DNA of 64,000 bases from Bryobacteraceae bacterium (GTDB taxonomy: Bacteria > Acidobacteriota > Terriglobia > Bryobacterales > Bryobacteraceae). The notes under the pieces were generated by a model. That model made no database searches. It saw nothing but the letters and a program-made list of their open reading frames with translations, and was not told the origin of the DNA. This document shows positions 32,676 through 41,149 of this stretch, piece after piece; position 1 is the first letter of the stretch, and the number at the start of each line of letters is the position of its first letter. The stretch lies in contig JASHNT010000141.1 in NCBI GenBank assembly GCA_030041495.1, positions 124,001 through 188,000 of the forward strand, read 5' to 3'. A program made the translations under genes and the position numbers.

Positions 32676-33338
32676 CTATAGTGTCTCACCGACCAGAACT
32701 TTCTCCACCAGAGCGCCCATGCGGTCGACGGTGAAATCCGGAGGGGCATCCGCGAAAGTCTCCGGCTGAAAGCCCCACGTCACGCCACACGCTTGCACGC
32801 GAGCGTTGCGGGCGGTGCGCACATCCGTCGCGCTGTCGCCCACCATCATCGTACGCTCGCGCGCGGCGCCGGACTCGGCGACCAGGGCATCGATGCCGCG
32901 CGGGTGCGGCTTTTTCTCCTCGAAGCTATTGCCTCCATAAATCCGGAAGAAATTCATTTCCAATCCCAGGCCTTCCACCAACTGGACGCTGAAGCGCACC
33001 GGTTTATTGGTCAGGATGGCCAGCGGGACTCCGGCGTGGTGCAGCCGGTCGAGTCCTTCACGCACGCCCGGATACACGGTGGTCGCGTCCAGCATGTGCT
33101 CGCGATAGTAGTCCAAAAAATAGCGCAAAGCCTCAGCAAGCCGCTCTTGGCTCGCTTCGGGCAGCATGCGGCGAACCAATGTCGGCGCGCCGTCTCCCAC
33201 ATACGACGAAACGATTTCCAGCGACAGAGGCGGCAGGCCCGCCCAGGCTCGCGTGGCGTTGACGGAACTTGCCAGGTCGCGCTTGGAATCGATCAGCGTG
33301 CCGTCGAGGTCGAAAATCAGGAGGTCGGCGCTGCTCAT
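32676..33338 (-). CDS. gph: phosphoglycolate phosphatase (HAD family)
   Basis: Gph hydrolyses 2-phosphoglycolate, a DNA-repair and photorespiratory by-product. The 220-residue HAD hydrolase has nucleophile motif FDLDGTLIDSKRDL, the helical cap YVGDGAPTLVRRML (substrate pocket), motif II LAILTNKP, Lys in EEKKPHPRG and acidic motif VGDSATDVRTARNA. Start is ATG 33338, overlapping the cvpA stop as ATGA, preceded by a consensus AAGGAGGT ribosome-binding site. Other HAD phosphatases of the pyrophosphatase type cannot be ruled out from sequence alone. Confidence 0.87.
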   Translation of the reverse strand: MSSADLLIFDLDGTLIDSKRDLASSVNATRAWAGLPPLSLEIVSSYVGDGAPTLVRRMLPEASQERLAEALRYFLDYYREHMLDATTVYPGVREGLDRLHHAGVPLAILTNKPVRFSVQLVEGLGLEMNFFRIYGGNSFEEKKPHPRGIDALVAESGAARERTMMVGDSATDVRTARNARVQACGVTWGFQPETFADAPPDFTVDRMGALVEKVLVGETL

Positions 33339-33937
33339 ATGACCTCCTTCTTCCCAAACCGCTGGGGCTCGGCCTTAGTTCCTCGGTCTTTCTTGCGCTG
33401 AGCTTTTCTAACCTCCTCATCCCAGTCCTTGCGAATCTCATTCACGCCGTCCAGAAAAGCATCCTTCAGGTCCGCGGGAGCCAGCGATGCGAACAGATTG
33501 GACGCATCCACCGCGTATGGCAGCAACCTGGAATTGACCATCCAGTTGGGAAGCGGCTTGGGACTAAACGCCAGCAGCACGGCGACGAAGGCAACGTCAA
33601 TCACCGCTCCGCGCACCAGACCAAAGACCCCTCCCAGCAAGCGGTCAAGGAAGCTAAGACCGGTCCACTTGAAAAGGGTCGCGACGATCTTGGCCAGGAG
33701 CGCTCCGAGCATCACAATCGCCCAGAAAATCGACAGAAATCCGAAGATATTCGATAACGCAGGAGAGCCCACGAATTTGTGAAACCAGGCCGCGGGTATG
33801 CCGTAGAACCAGAATCCGAACAGCACGCCGGCGATGGCCGCGCAGAAGCCGATGCCCACGCGCGCGAAGCCGGCCGCGAATCCGGCCAGGATGGAAGTGC
33901 CGGCGATCAGCACCAGCAGGATGTCCAGCAGGCTCAC
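33335..33937 (-). CDS. CvpA family membrane protein
   Basis: The 200-residue protein has four hydrophobic helices in the first 130 residues (LLDILLVLIAGTSILAGFAA, GFCAAIAGVLFGFWFYG, FGFLSIFWAIVMLGALLAKI and GAVIDVAFVAVLLAF) and a charged C-terminal tail. CvpA was described for colicin V production and is linked to purine metabolism in E. coli, where it sits beside purF. Here it lies between purC and gph, which fits the same theme. The start is GTG, overlapping the purC stop as GTGA. Its last codons contain the gph ribosome-binding site. Confidence 0.85.
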   Translation of the reverse strand: MSLLDILLVLIAGTSILAGFAAGFARVGIGFCAAIAGVLFGFWFYGIPAAWFHKFVGSPALSNIFGFLSIFWAIVMLGALLAKIVATLFKWTGLSFLDRLLGGVFGLVRGAVIDVAFVAVLLAFSPKPLPNWMVNSRLLPYAVDASNLFASLAPADLKDAFLDGVNEIRKDWDEEVRKAQRKKDRGTKAEPQRFGKKEVI

Positions 33938-34842
33938 GCGGGCAACTCCAAGCTGCGGCCGGTGAGGGCACGATACGCTTCCTTGTATTTCTCACTGGTC
34001 CGCCGCGCAACCTCCTCGGGCAAACCGGGCGCAGGCGCTTGTTTGTTCCAATGAATTGACTCCAGATAATCCCGCACGTACTGCTTGTCGAAGGAAGGCT
34101 GGCTGCGGCCCGGCTCATATTGATCCGCGGGCCAGAAGCGCGAGGAATCGGGCGTGAGCACTTCGTCGGCTAGCACGATGTTTCCGTCCACAACGCCGAA
34201 TTCGAATTTCGTGTCGGCGATGATGATGCCGCGCGTCCGGGCGTAATCCGCGGCGCGCCGGTACAGAGCCAGCGTAAAGTCGCGCAGCTTCGCCGCTGTC
34301 TCCGCGCCCACGACTTGCGCGGCTTGCTCGAATGAAATATTTTCGTCGTGACCGCTGGTGGCTTTGGTCGCGGGAGTGAAGATGGGCTCTGAAAGCGCTT
34401 GGGATTCGCGCAGGCCAGGCCGCAATGCGATGCCACATAGTTTTCCCGTGCGCTGGTAATCCTTCCAGCCGGATCCCGCCAAATATCCGCGCGCCACGCA
34501 TTCCACCGGAAACATTTCGGCCCGGCGCACCCACATGGACCGTCCGGCGAATTCGGACGGCAGCGCGCTCACATCCGCGCTGAGAAAATGATTCGGCACA
34601 ACCGGGCGCAGAAAATCCAGCCAGAACAAGGTCATCTGGGTCAGAATCCGGCCTTTGTCCGGAATGCCGCTGGCCAGAATGAAATCGAATGCGGAGATGC
34701 GGTCGGTGGCGACAATCAGCAGCCGCGGGCCATACTCATACACATCATCCTCATACACGTCCCGCACTTTGCCGCGCGCCAGCAAACGATACCCGGGAAG
34801 ATTCGACTCGAGCAGGATTTTCGGTTCTTGTGCCAAACCCAA
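33934..34842 (-). CDS. purC: phosphoribosylaminoimidazole-succinocarboxamide synthase
   Basis: PurC (SAICAR synthetase) joins CAIR and aspartate with ATP in purine synthesis. Visible family motifs are LLARGKVRDVYE, LLIVATDRISAFDFILASGI, PDKGRILTQMTLFW, VECVARGYLAGSGWKDY, DENISFEQAAQVVG, IIIADTKFEFGV and LADEVLTPDSSRFWP. The length, about 300 residues, matches the long form. The start is uncertain: the furthest in-frame start is TTG 34842, but a TATAAT box (34847-34842) covers it. TTG 34836 would be leaderless. The gene leads the purC-cvpA-gph operon and is divergent from the GT2 gene, only 18 bp away. Confidence 0.93.
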   Translation of the reverse strand: MGLAQEPKILLESNLPGYRLLARGKVRDVYEDDVYEYGPRLLIVATDRISAFDFILASGIPDKGRILTQMTLFWLDFLRPVVPNHFLSADVSALPSEFAGRSMWVRRAEMFPVECVARGYLAGSGWKDYQRTGKLCGIALRPGLRESQALSEPIFTPATKATSGHDENISFEQAAQVVGAETAAKLRDFTLALYRRAADYARTRGIIIADTKFEFGVVDGNIVLADEVLTPDSSRFWPADQYEPGRSQPSFDKQYVRDYLESIHWNKQAPAPGLPEEVARRTSEKYKEAYRALTGRSLELPA

Positions 34843-34847
34843 TTATA
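34842..34847 (-). promoter_or_regulatory. consensus -10 box (TATAAT) for purC
   Basis: TATAAT on the minus strand overlaps the predicted purC start. The nearest -35-like hexamer, TCGACA at 34873-34868, is 20 bp away, longer than ideal. The plus strand of the same bases holds TATACT (34844-34849), a possible -10 box for the GT2 gene; the divergent promoters overlap in this 18-bp gap. Confidence 0.45.
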
Positions 34848-34860
34848 CTGAGGGATTCGC

Positions 34861-36273
34861 ATGCTCCTGTCGATTTTGATCCCTGTGTACAACGAACGCA
34901 CCGTGGTGGAGCGGAGCCTTGCTGCGGTGCTGGCCGCTCCCCTGCTGGAGCACATGGATCGTGAGCTGGTCATCGTAGACGATTGTTCCACCGACGGAAC
35001 AGGGCTGATTCTGGAGCGTCTGGCCGCGGCCGATTGCCGAATCAAGCTGCACCGGCACGCCGTGAATCAAGGCAAGGGTGCCGCGGTGCGCACGGCCATC
35101 GAAAAGGCCTCCGGCGATTTTTGCCTGGTGCAGGACGCCGACATGGAATACGATCCCGCCGAGTATCCCAAACTGCTGCGGCCCCTTCTCGACGGGCGCG
35201 CCGACGCCGTGTTCGGATCGCGTTACCTGGCCGGCGAGCAGTCCCGCGTGCTGCCCTTTTGGCACTCCGTAATGAATAAAGGCCTCACGCTGTTCTCCAA
35301 CATGTTCTGCAACCTCAGCGTGACCGACATGGAGACGTGCTACAAAGTCTTTCGCACCGATCTGCTTAAGAGCATCCCCATCCGCTCCAACCGCTTCGGC
35401 TTTGAGCCGGAGATCACCATGAAGGTCTCCAAGCGGAAACTGCGCGTCTATGAAGTGCCCATCAGCTACCATGGCCGCACTTACGAAGAAGGAAAGAAGA
35501 TCGGCTGGAAAGATGGTCTCAAGGCCATCGGCGTGATTCTGTACTTCTGGATGATCGACGACCTGTACGTGCCGTCCTACGGCCGCGGTCTGTTGAACAG
35601 CCTCACTGGCACTCCACAGTACCTGAGCTGGCTAACGCGCGTGCTGCGGCCGTACTTGGGCGATACCGTATTTGAAGCCGGCGCAGGCTTGGGCAACATG
35701 ACCGGCCGGCTGATGGGCCGGAAGCTACGTTACGTCGCAGGCGAAAAAGACGCGCTGTATCTGCACGCGTTGCGCAATCGCTTCTTGAGAACGCCTAACG
35801 TGACCGTGTGCCGGCTCGACCCGGAATCGCCTGCCGATTTCGAGCCATGGCGGGGCCAGTTCGAAACCGTTCTGTGCGTGAATCTGCTGGAAACGGTGGA
35901 AAATCCGAAGACTGTTCTGCAGTCGATGGCGTCCTGTCTTAAGCCCGGCGGAGCCTTGGTGACGCTGGTGCCACAAGGCAGCTCGCTATTCGGCACTTTG
36001 GACCAGGGTATGGGAAACAAGCGCCGCTTCGATGCTGCGCAGATGGCCTCGATGCTCTCAGAGCTGGGTTTTGGCGTTGAGCACGAACATCAGGTCAACA
36101 AAATCGGCGCGTTGGGCTGGTGGTTTTCTTCGCGCGTGCTGCGCCGTTCGCACATCAGCCGGCCTGCCCTGAAGCTGTGGGACAAATCCGTGTGGCTGCT
36201 GCGGCGGATCGATGCCCTGCTTCCCTGGGACGGTCTCTCGCTGGTGGTGGTGGCCCGATACACTGGAAAGTAA
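34861..36273 (+). CDS. fused family-2 glycosyltransferase and SAM methyltransferase
   Basis: The 470-residue protein has an N-terminal GT2 domain (about 1-235). It begins LSILIPVYNERTVVERSLAA and carries VIVDDCSTDGTG, KGAAVRTAI, the DxD motif in VQDADMEYDPAEYP and an ending typical of dolichol-phosphate-mannose-like enzymes (RVYEVPISYHGRTYEEGKKI). The second half (about 255-460) is a class I methyltransferase: VFEAGAGLGNMTGRL (SAM site), then LCVNLLETVENPKTVLQ and GGALVTLVPQGSSLFGTLD. Fusion suggests a polyprenyl-linked sugar made and methylated on one polypeptide. A GAGGG site lies six bases before the ATG. The epimerase gene follows with no gap. Confidence 0.9.
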   Translation: MLLSILIPVYNERTVVERSLAAVLAAPLLEHMDRELVIVDDCSTDGTGLILERLAAADCRIKLHRHAVNQGKGAAVRTAIEKASGDFCLVQDADMEYDPAEYPKLLRPLLDGRADAVFGSRYLAGEQSRVLPFWHSVMNKGLTLFSNMFCNLSVTDMETCYKVFRTDLLKSIPIRSNRFGFEPEITMKVSKRKLRVYEVPISYHGRTYEEGKKIGWKDGLKAIGVILYFWMIDDLYVPSYGRGLLNSLTGTPQYLSWLTRVLRPYLGDTVFEAGAGLGNMTGRLMGRKLRYVAGEKDALYLHALRNRFLRTPNVTVCRLDPESPADFEPWRGQFETVLCVNLLETVENPKTVLQSMASCLKPGGALVTLVPQGSSLFGTLDQGMGNKRRFDAAQMASMLSELGFGVEHEHQVNKIGALGWWFSSRVLRRSHISRPALKLWDKSVWLLRRIDALLPWDGLSLVVVARYTGK

Positions 36274-37215
36274 ATGCCCGCATCCACAAAATTTGTCGTG
36301 ACGGGCGGCGCGGGATTTATCGGCTCTACGCTGGTGCGTAGGCTGCTGCGACTGGGTCCCGTCGCCGTAATCGATAACCTGCTCACCGGCCGTGAACGCA
36401 ACCTCGAAGAAGTCCGCGGTCAGATCGAGTTTCACAACACCGACATCCGTGATGCCAAGGCCGTCGCACCGTTAATCGCAGGCGCCGATACAGTTTTTCA
36501 TCTCGCCGCGATCCCATCCGTGCCCCGCTCCATTGACGATCCCGAGCCGTCGCATGAAGTCAATATCGATGGCACCTTCAATGTTTTTCGCGCGGCGGCA
36601 CAGGGCGGCGTGCGGCGCATTGTGTATGCAGCGTCGTCCTCGGCTTACGGCGACACACCCACGCTTCCGAAAACCGAATCGATGACTCCCGCACCGAAAT
36701 CGCCCTACGCGGCCCAGAAACTGATGGGTGAATACTACGCATCCGTGTTCTATTCCTGCTTCGGCATTGAAACCGTGTCACTGCGCTTCTTCAATGTCTA
36801 CGGACCGCGCCAGGACCCCTCCAGCCCTTACTCCGGCGTACTCAGCCTCTTTATGAAGCACCTGCTCAACCGCACAACGCCAACGATTTTCGGCGACGGC
36901 GAACAAACCCGTGATTTCACCTACGTCGAAGATGTCGCCGGGCTGTGCTACAAGGCCTCGCAAGCTCCGGGTGTGGCCGGCAAGATGTACAACGCCGGCA
37001 ACGGCGGGCGCTATTCGCTGAACTTCATCTGGGATCTCCTGCAGAAGATCGAAGGTGTGCGTATCGCACCCAACTATGGCCCTCCCCGGCCCGGCGACGT
37101 GCGGGATTCGATGGCGGACACGGCGTCGGCGAAAGCCGAGCTCGGTCACGCCCCCCGCTTTTCAATCGAAGAAGGATTGAAACGGACGCTCGAATGGTAC
37201 CGCCAGACGATATAA
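36274..37215 (+). CDS. NAD-dependent UDP-sugar 4-epimerase
   Basis: This extended SDR of 313 residues has VTGGAGFIGSTLVRRLL, HLAAIPSVPRSIDDPEPSHE, catalytic ASSSAYGD, YAAQKLMGEYY (YxxxK) and VSLRFFNVYGPRQDPSSPY. A Ser and Ala in the substrate loop (SSPYSGVLSLFMKHLL) match the UDP-N-acetylglucosamine epimerase subgroup rather than strict GalE, but the substrate is not certain. It starts at the base after the GT2-fusion stop, so the two are coupled. Confidence 0.9.
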   Translation: MPASTKFVVTGGAGFIGSTLVRRLLRLGPVAVIDNLLTGRERNLEEVRGQIEFHNTDIRDAKAVAPLIAGADTVFHLAAIPSVPRSIDDPEPSHEVNIDGTFNVFRAAAQGGVRRIVYAASSSAYGDTPTLPKTESMTPAPKSPYAAQKLMGEYYASVFYSCFGIETVSLRFFNVYGPRQDPSSPYSGVLSLFMKHLLNRTTPTIFGDGEQTRDFTYVEDVAGLCYKASQAPGVAGKMYNAGNGGRYSLNFIWDLLQKIEGVRIAPNYGPPRPGDVRDSMADTASAKAELGHAPRFSIEEGLKRTLEWYRQTI

Positions 37216-37313
37216 AACCCGAGGACGTAAAACCGGGCTATCGAGGGAACCGGTACCGCCTCGGCGGCGACCGCAACCCCACGCCACCGCAAACCGAAAG
37301 TTCACCGGCGGCG

Positions 37314-37733
37314 ATGAATCCAGCCCCACAATCCAAGAAGCGCGTCCTGTTCTTGTGCATCGGCAACTCCTGCCGCAGCCAGATGGCGGAAGCTTTCGCG
37401 CTAGCTTATGGCTCCGACATCATGACCGTCGAAAGCGCTGGGTTAAGCCCGGCTACCATGATTGCGCCGCTGACTAAGCAGGTTCTCGCTGAACGTAATC
37501 TGAATATCGACACGCATTTTCCGAAGGGGCTGGAAGTCGCCTTGGGAGAGCCCTTCGATCTGGTGGTGAACATGAGCGGCTACCCGGTGAATCTGCCTCA
37601 CTACCGCGTGATCACCTGGCCCGTCCGCGACCCCATCGGGCAATCCGAGGCGGTTTACCGCCAAGTGGTGCAGCAGATAGAAAGTCTGGTGATGGGCTTG
37701 ATCCTGAACCTGCGCAGCGGAAGAATGCCTTAG
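37314..37733 (+). CDS. low-molecular-weight protein-tyrosine phosphatase / arsenate reductase-like protein
   Basis: The 139-residue protein has the CX5R catalytic loop (LFLCIGNSCRSQMAEAF) and the acid loop WPVRDPIGQ. This fold serves both thioredoxin-linked arsenate reductase and low-molecular-weight protein phosphatase; Wzb-type phosphatases control polysaccharide export, which would fit the glycan genes upstream. The paired resolving cysteines of arsenate reductases (C82, C89) are not obvious, so a phosphatase is slightly favoured. An in-frame ATG at 37194 would add 40 residues (PGYRGNRYRLGGDRNPT and so on) and overlap the epimerase stop; its use cannot be excluded. Confidence 0.8.
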   Translation: MNPAPQSKKRVLFLCIGNSCRSQMAEAFALAYGSDIMTVESAGLSPATMIAPLTKQVLAERNLNIDTHFPKGLEVALGEPFDLVVNMSGYPVNLPHYRVITWPVRDPIGQSEAVYRQVVQQIESLVMGLILNLRSGRMP

Positions 37734-37747
37734 CCCGCTTCACGGGC
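37733..37747. terminator. possible weak hairpin between convergent genes
   Basis: GCCCG and CGGGC form a five-base stem around a five-base loop in the 15-bp gap between the phosphatase and acetyltransferase stops. There is no T-tract on either strand, so termination is doubtful. Confidence 0.25.
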
Positions 37748-37748
37748 C

Positions 37749-38642
37749 TTAGCGCCAATCGTCGATCACGTAACAGTCGCTGCGATTGAACCCAGGTCCG
37801 TGCGGCCTTTGCATGGCGACGCCTTGCGTGATGGTGAGGTAACCGCGCGCGCGCATGCGCCGATAGGCGTCTTCACGGGCCAAATTTACGCCGGCCTCGA
37901 CGGCAGCCCCGCGGCTTGCCGCGAAAGACTCGCACGCCGACAGAAGGCGCTCGAAAGCTTCCGCGGAACGGGCCGCCGCGAACTTCACATAGCACACGCC
38001 CGACCCTCCCTCCGATCCGGGACCGGTGTGGCAGATGGCGAATCCGTCTTGCACCAAAACCACATCCGGCGCGGAGCGGATTTCAGCGGTTAGGTCCAGA
38101 CCGGGCGAAATGCCTCGGGTGAGTTCGCGGGCCTGGTCCAGCGCGCGTTCGTGGGAGCGGGGATCGAGATCAGAGAGCAGCGTCGGCTCCGTCCCCCGCT
38201 CCGGCGTCTTGCGCAGGATCGCGGTCAGGTATTGCGGCCAATAACCGAACTTCTGGTACAAGCCCACATGCTTGGCGCTCGCAGCGAAGGTGAATAAGCC
38301 GGAATGCCGCACGCCCCAGGAGTCGAACACGCGCATAGTTCCGTCGAGCAAGCGCTTGGCGACACCCTTATCCCAATATTCCGGCAGAACGGTCAGCGGC
38401 CCAAAGAAAGCGAAGCTGCCCCAGCGCGTGGCCACATTGGAGCCGACCAGGCGCCCCGCGTCGCGCGCGGCGATTACTTCCGCACAGCCGGAGCGGAATC
38501 GGGGACCCATCAGATCGCGATCGCCGAATGTCTTGGAGGGATCGGGAAGGTTCAAAAACGTGCCGAACGCGAGGTTGCATATGCGCCAGGCTTCGGCTAC
38601 TTCGTCCGCGCGAAGCGGCGATATTGCGATTTCGCCCGTCAC
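37749..38642 (-). CDS. GNAT-family N-acetyltransferase
   Basis: The 297-residue protein has GNAT motifs A/B: VAEAWRICNLAFGTFL, VGSNVATRWGSFAFFGPLTV (core strand), LPEYWDKGVAKRLLDG (acetyl-CoA loop, Q/RxxGxG/A-like) and HSGLFTFAASAKHVGLYQKF. A second half (about 165-297) has a further GNAT-like part ending YLTITQGVAMQRPHGPG. It transfers acetyl from acetyl-CoA to an unknown amine. The GTG start is 10 bp after the VWA gene's stop, so it may be the last gene of the moxR operon. Confidence 0.83.
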   Translation of the reverse strand: MTGEIAISPLRADEVAEAWRICNLAFGTFLNLPDPSKTFGDRDLMGPRFRSGCAEVIAARDAGRLVGSNVATRWGSFAFFGPLTVLPEYWDKGVAKRLLDGTMRVFDSWGVRHSGLFTFAASAKHVGLYQKFGYWPQYLTAILRKTPERGTEPTLLSDLDPRSHERALDQARELTRGISPGLDLTAEIRSAPDVVLVQDGFAICHTGPGSEGGSGVCYVKFAAARSAEAFERLLSACESFAASRGAAVEAGVNLAREDAYRRMRARGYLTITQGVAMQRPHGPGFNRSDCYVIDDWR

Positions 38643-38652
38643 GCCTTACCCG

Positions 38653-41127
38653 TCATGCTTTGCCGATCATGCCCTTCCACTTGCGCATGACCAGTTCCAC
38701 CAAACCCAACAGCACGGCCACGCCCAACAAGCCGGGCCACAACTGCAAAGTGGTTTCGATGTTGCGGCGTCCGGGCTCGAACACCGCACTGGGGTTCGGC
38801 TCAAAACGTCCGCCGGTAAATTGCGCCACTTGTTTGAGTAGAGTCGCGTCGGAGCCGTAGTCGTCCAGCTCCGCTTCCGGCCGGTACATTCCGATCTCCG
38901 GAAACGCGCGCGATTCCTCCACCGGCCGCGCGCGGAACAACCCCTCGCGGTTCCCGATGTTGAGGCGCCCCCGGAACGTTCCCGCGGCGATCTTTTTCAC
39001 CTCGATCGGCTTGCGGAAACCGTCCGGACCGAAGACGAAGATCTCGGGCGCCGCCGGCGGATCCTCCACGCCCGGCCCGAGCTTATAATTCGCCACCAAA
39101 TCGCCGTTGGCGCTGTCGAATTCGAGATCGGCTTCGCCGGCCTGCGCGTGCGGCAGAAGATCGCGAGTCAAATTCGTCCAGAACTTGTCGTAGCCGCTCC
39201 AGCTTACCCAATCGGCGGCCCAGCGCGAAGTGGCGTCCGAGGTGAACACGGCGGCGCGGCCCAAGCCGTATTGCCAGCGCTCCAGCAGCGGCTCCTTGCG
39301 GTCAATGCGCAGAACCATCTCGGCTGAAGGCTTGGGCAAAAAGCGCACGTACCCTTTGAGAGCCGGCGCTTTCTCCATCCCGACTCCGTCGAGGATCTCA
39401 ACCTGCTTGATCACCTCCGGTTGCATCTCTTTCTCGACCGCGGTCGAACCGGTGTGCTCAAGCACGTCATGCAGCAGAATCTGCTGGAGGCCCTCCGGCT
39501 CGTTCAGGAAATAGGATTTTCCGCCTGCCAGAGAAGCGATTTTTTCGAGATAACTCTTGTTGACGTCCTGCCCCAATCCGACGGTGGAAATCGTGACCTT
39601 GTTCCTCTCGGCGTTGCGCGCCAAATCAAAGCTGTCGCCTTCTTCCGAGATTCCATCGGTCATCAGCACGATGTGCTTGTAGGTAGCCGGCAGCGGCAGC
39701 AGCCGCGTGTAAGCTTCCGTGAGCGCCGGCGCGATCTGGGTACCACCATCCGGCCTAATGCCGGCAATGAGCCGCTTGATCATCGCCCGGTCTTCGGCGT
39801 GGCGCGGTGTGACCGCCCATTCGAAACTGTTATCGAACATCAGCACGCCGACCGTGTCGATCGGCCGCAGGTTCTCGACCACACCCGATGCGGCCGACCG
39901 TGCCAGCTCAATCTTGCGCCCTTCCATCGACGAAGATTTGTCGATGATCAGAATGACCGCGGTTCCTTCGGGCGAACGCGGAGGAGCAAGAGTCGCCGGA
40001 AGAGTGCGATCCAAAGCGTCCTGCTTTTTCTTGCCTTCCAGATAAATGCTGCGCTCCCCAGCCAAAACGAGTAAGCCGCCGCCCTGCTTCACGTAGGCTT
40101 CGATGTCGTTCTTGAATGCGTCGGAAATGTGCTCCAGGTCCCAATCGTTGAAAATCACCAGTTGATAATCGCTCAGGTGAGTGCGCGGCAGGCCGGTGAC
40201 GCGGTCGAGATCGAACTGCGCGGCGGCCAGCGTCTGCGTCAGGTGCGCATCTTTGTCCATGTCGTCGCCAGAGACAAACAGGACCTTCGGGCGCCGCAGC
40301 GTGACGGCTTGTTCAAACCGCACTTCGCCCGCGCTCGAAGAGTGAATCGCGACGGACAAATCCAGCGATCCGGGCGTATTCAGGCTGGCGTGCATGCGGA
40401 CCGGATTCGCGCCGCCTTCCAGTTGCACTTCGGTCTTGCCGATCTGGCGGCCTTCCGCGGCCAGCTCGATTTCCGCGGGCCCCGGTTTGGGTGTCGAAAC
40501 CACCAGGTCGATGGGGAACTGCTCGCCGGTGAAAGCATTCGCCGGAAAGCTGATGGAGTCCAGGTGCAGGGCCGGTTTCGGGCGGCCGGCCAGCGCGAAA
40601 GTGTCGATAGGAATACGCAACTGTTGCGCCTGCCACGCTGCGCGCACGATGCTGCCCTTGTTCTCCTTGCCGTCCGAGATCAGCGCCACGCGCGGCACAA
40701 GGCCCGCCGGCAGCGCGGCAATCGCTTCCCTCACCGCGGCTTCGATGTCGGTAGCGCGGCCATCCTCGCCGGCGGTCTCGCGCAAGTTCAAGGACCCGCC
40801 GCCGGATTCCGGCGCATGCGTGGACCGCGCGAACGGGATCACCGTCATCCAGTGGCGGCCTTGCGCCGCCTCCATGGAGTGCGCCAGTTTCGATGCACGG
40901 TCGAGGTCGGCGGGAGAAACGCTCGCTGAAGTATCCACCAGCACAGCCACTGCCACCCGAGTCTGGTTGACTGTTAGCCTTGGCTCGGCCAGCGCAAGCA
41001 AGATCGCTAGCAAAGTCGCGGCCTTCAGGCACAGAGCCAGGCGGCGGCGTGTACGCGCCCACTCCCAGGCGGCCCACGCCAGAGGCAACCATGCGACGTA
41101 CAACACCCAGATGCGATCGAAGCTCAT
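38653..41127 (-). CDS. large membrane protein with von Willebrand A domains
   Basis: The 824-residue protein starts with two hydrophobic helices (VLYVAWLPLAWAAW and ATLLAILLALAEPRL). A first VWA-like domain follows with AVLVDTSASVSPADL. A second, complete VWA domain (about 395-570) has the metal-ion motif LIIDKSSSMEG, a Thr in PDGGTQIAPAL and MTDGISEEGDSFD. A glutamine-amidotransferase-like stretch (LFVSGDDMDKDAHLTQTLAA) lies between them. A C-terminal helix (LGVAVLLGLVELVMRK) anchors it. With MoxR, DUF58 and BatA it forms a stress or protein-assembly complex in other bacteria; here the gene order is moxR, DUF58, BatA, this gene. Confidence 0.85.
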   Translation of the reverse strand: MSFDRIWVLYVAWLPLAWAAWEWARTRRRLALCLKAATLLAILLALAEPRLTVNQTRVAVAVLVDTSASVSPADLDRASKLAHSMEAAQGRHWMTVIPFARSTHAPESGGGSLNLRETAGEDGRATDIEAAVREAIAALPAGLVPRVALISDGKENKGSIVRAAWQAQQLRIPIDTFALAGRPKPALHLDSISFPANAFTGEQFPIDLVVSTPKPGPAEIELAAEGRQIGKTEVQLEGGANPVRMHASLNTPGSLDLSVAIHSSSAGEVRFEQAVTLRRPKVLFVSGDDMDKDAHLTQTLAAAQFDLDRVTGLPRTHLSDYQLVIFNDWDLEHISDAFKNDIEAYVKQGGGLLVLAGERSIYLEGKKKQDALDRTLPATLAPPRSPEGTAVILIIDKSSSMEGRKIELARSAASGVVENLRPIDTVGVLMFDNSFEWAVTPRHAEDRAMIKRLIAGIRPDGGTQIAPALTEAYTRLLPLPATYKHIVLMTDGISEEGDSFDLARNAERNKVTISTVGLGQDVNKSYLEKIASLAGGKSYFLNEPEGLQQILLHDVLEHTGSTAVEKEMQPEVIKQVEILDGVGMEKAPALKGYVRFLPKPSAEMVLRIDRKEPLLERWQYGLGRAAVFTSDATSRWAADWVSWSGYDKFWTNLTRDLLPHAQAGEADLEFDSANGDLVANYKLGPGVEDPPAAPEIFVFGPDGFRKPIEVKKIAAGTFRGRLNIGNREGLFRARPVEESRAFPEIGMYRPEAELDDYGSDATLLKQVAQFTGGRFEPNPSAVFEPGRRNIETTLQLWPGLLGVAVLLGLVELVMRKWKGMIGKA

Positions 41128-41149
41128 GCGTCTTTACTTGAATCGCGGC

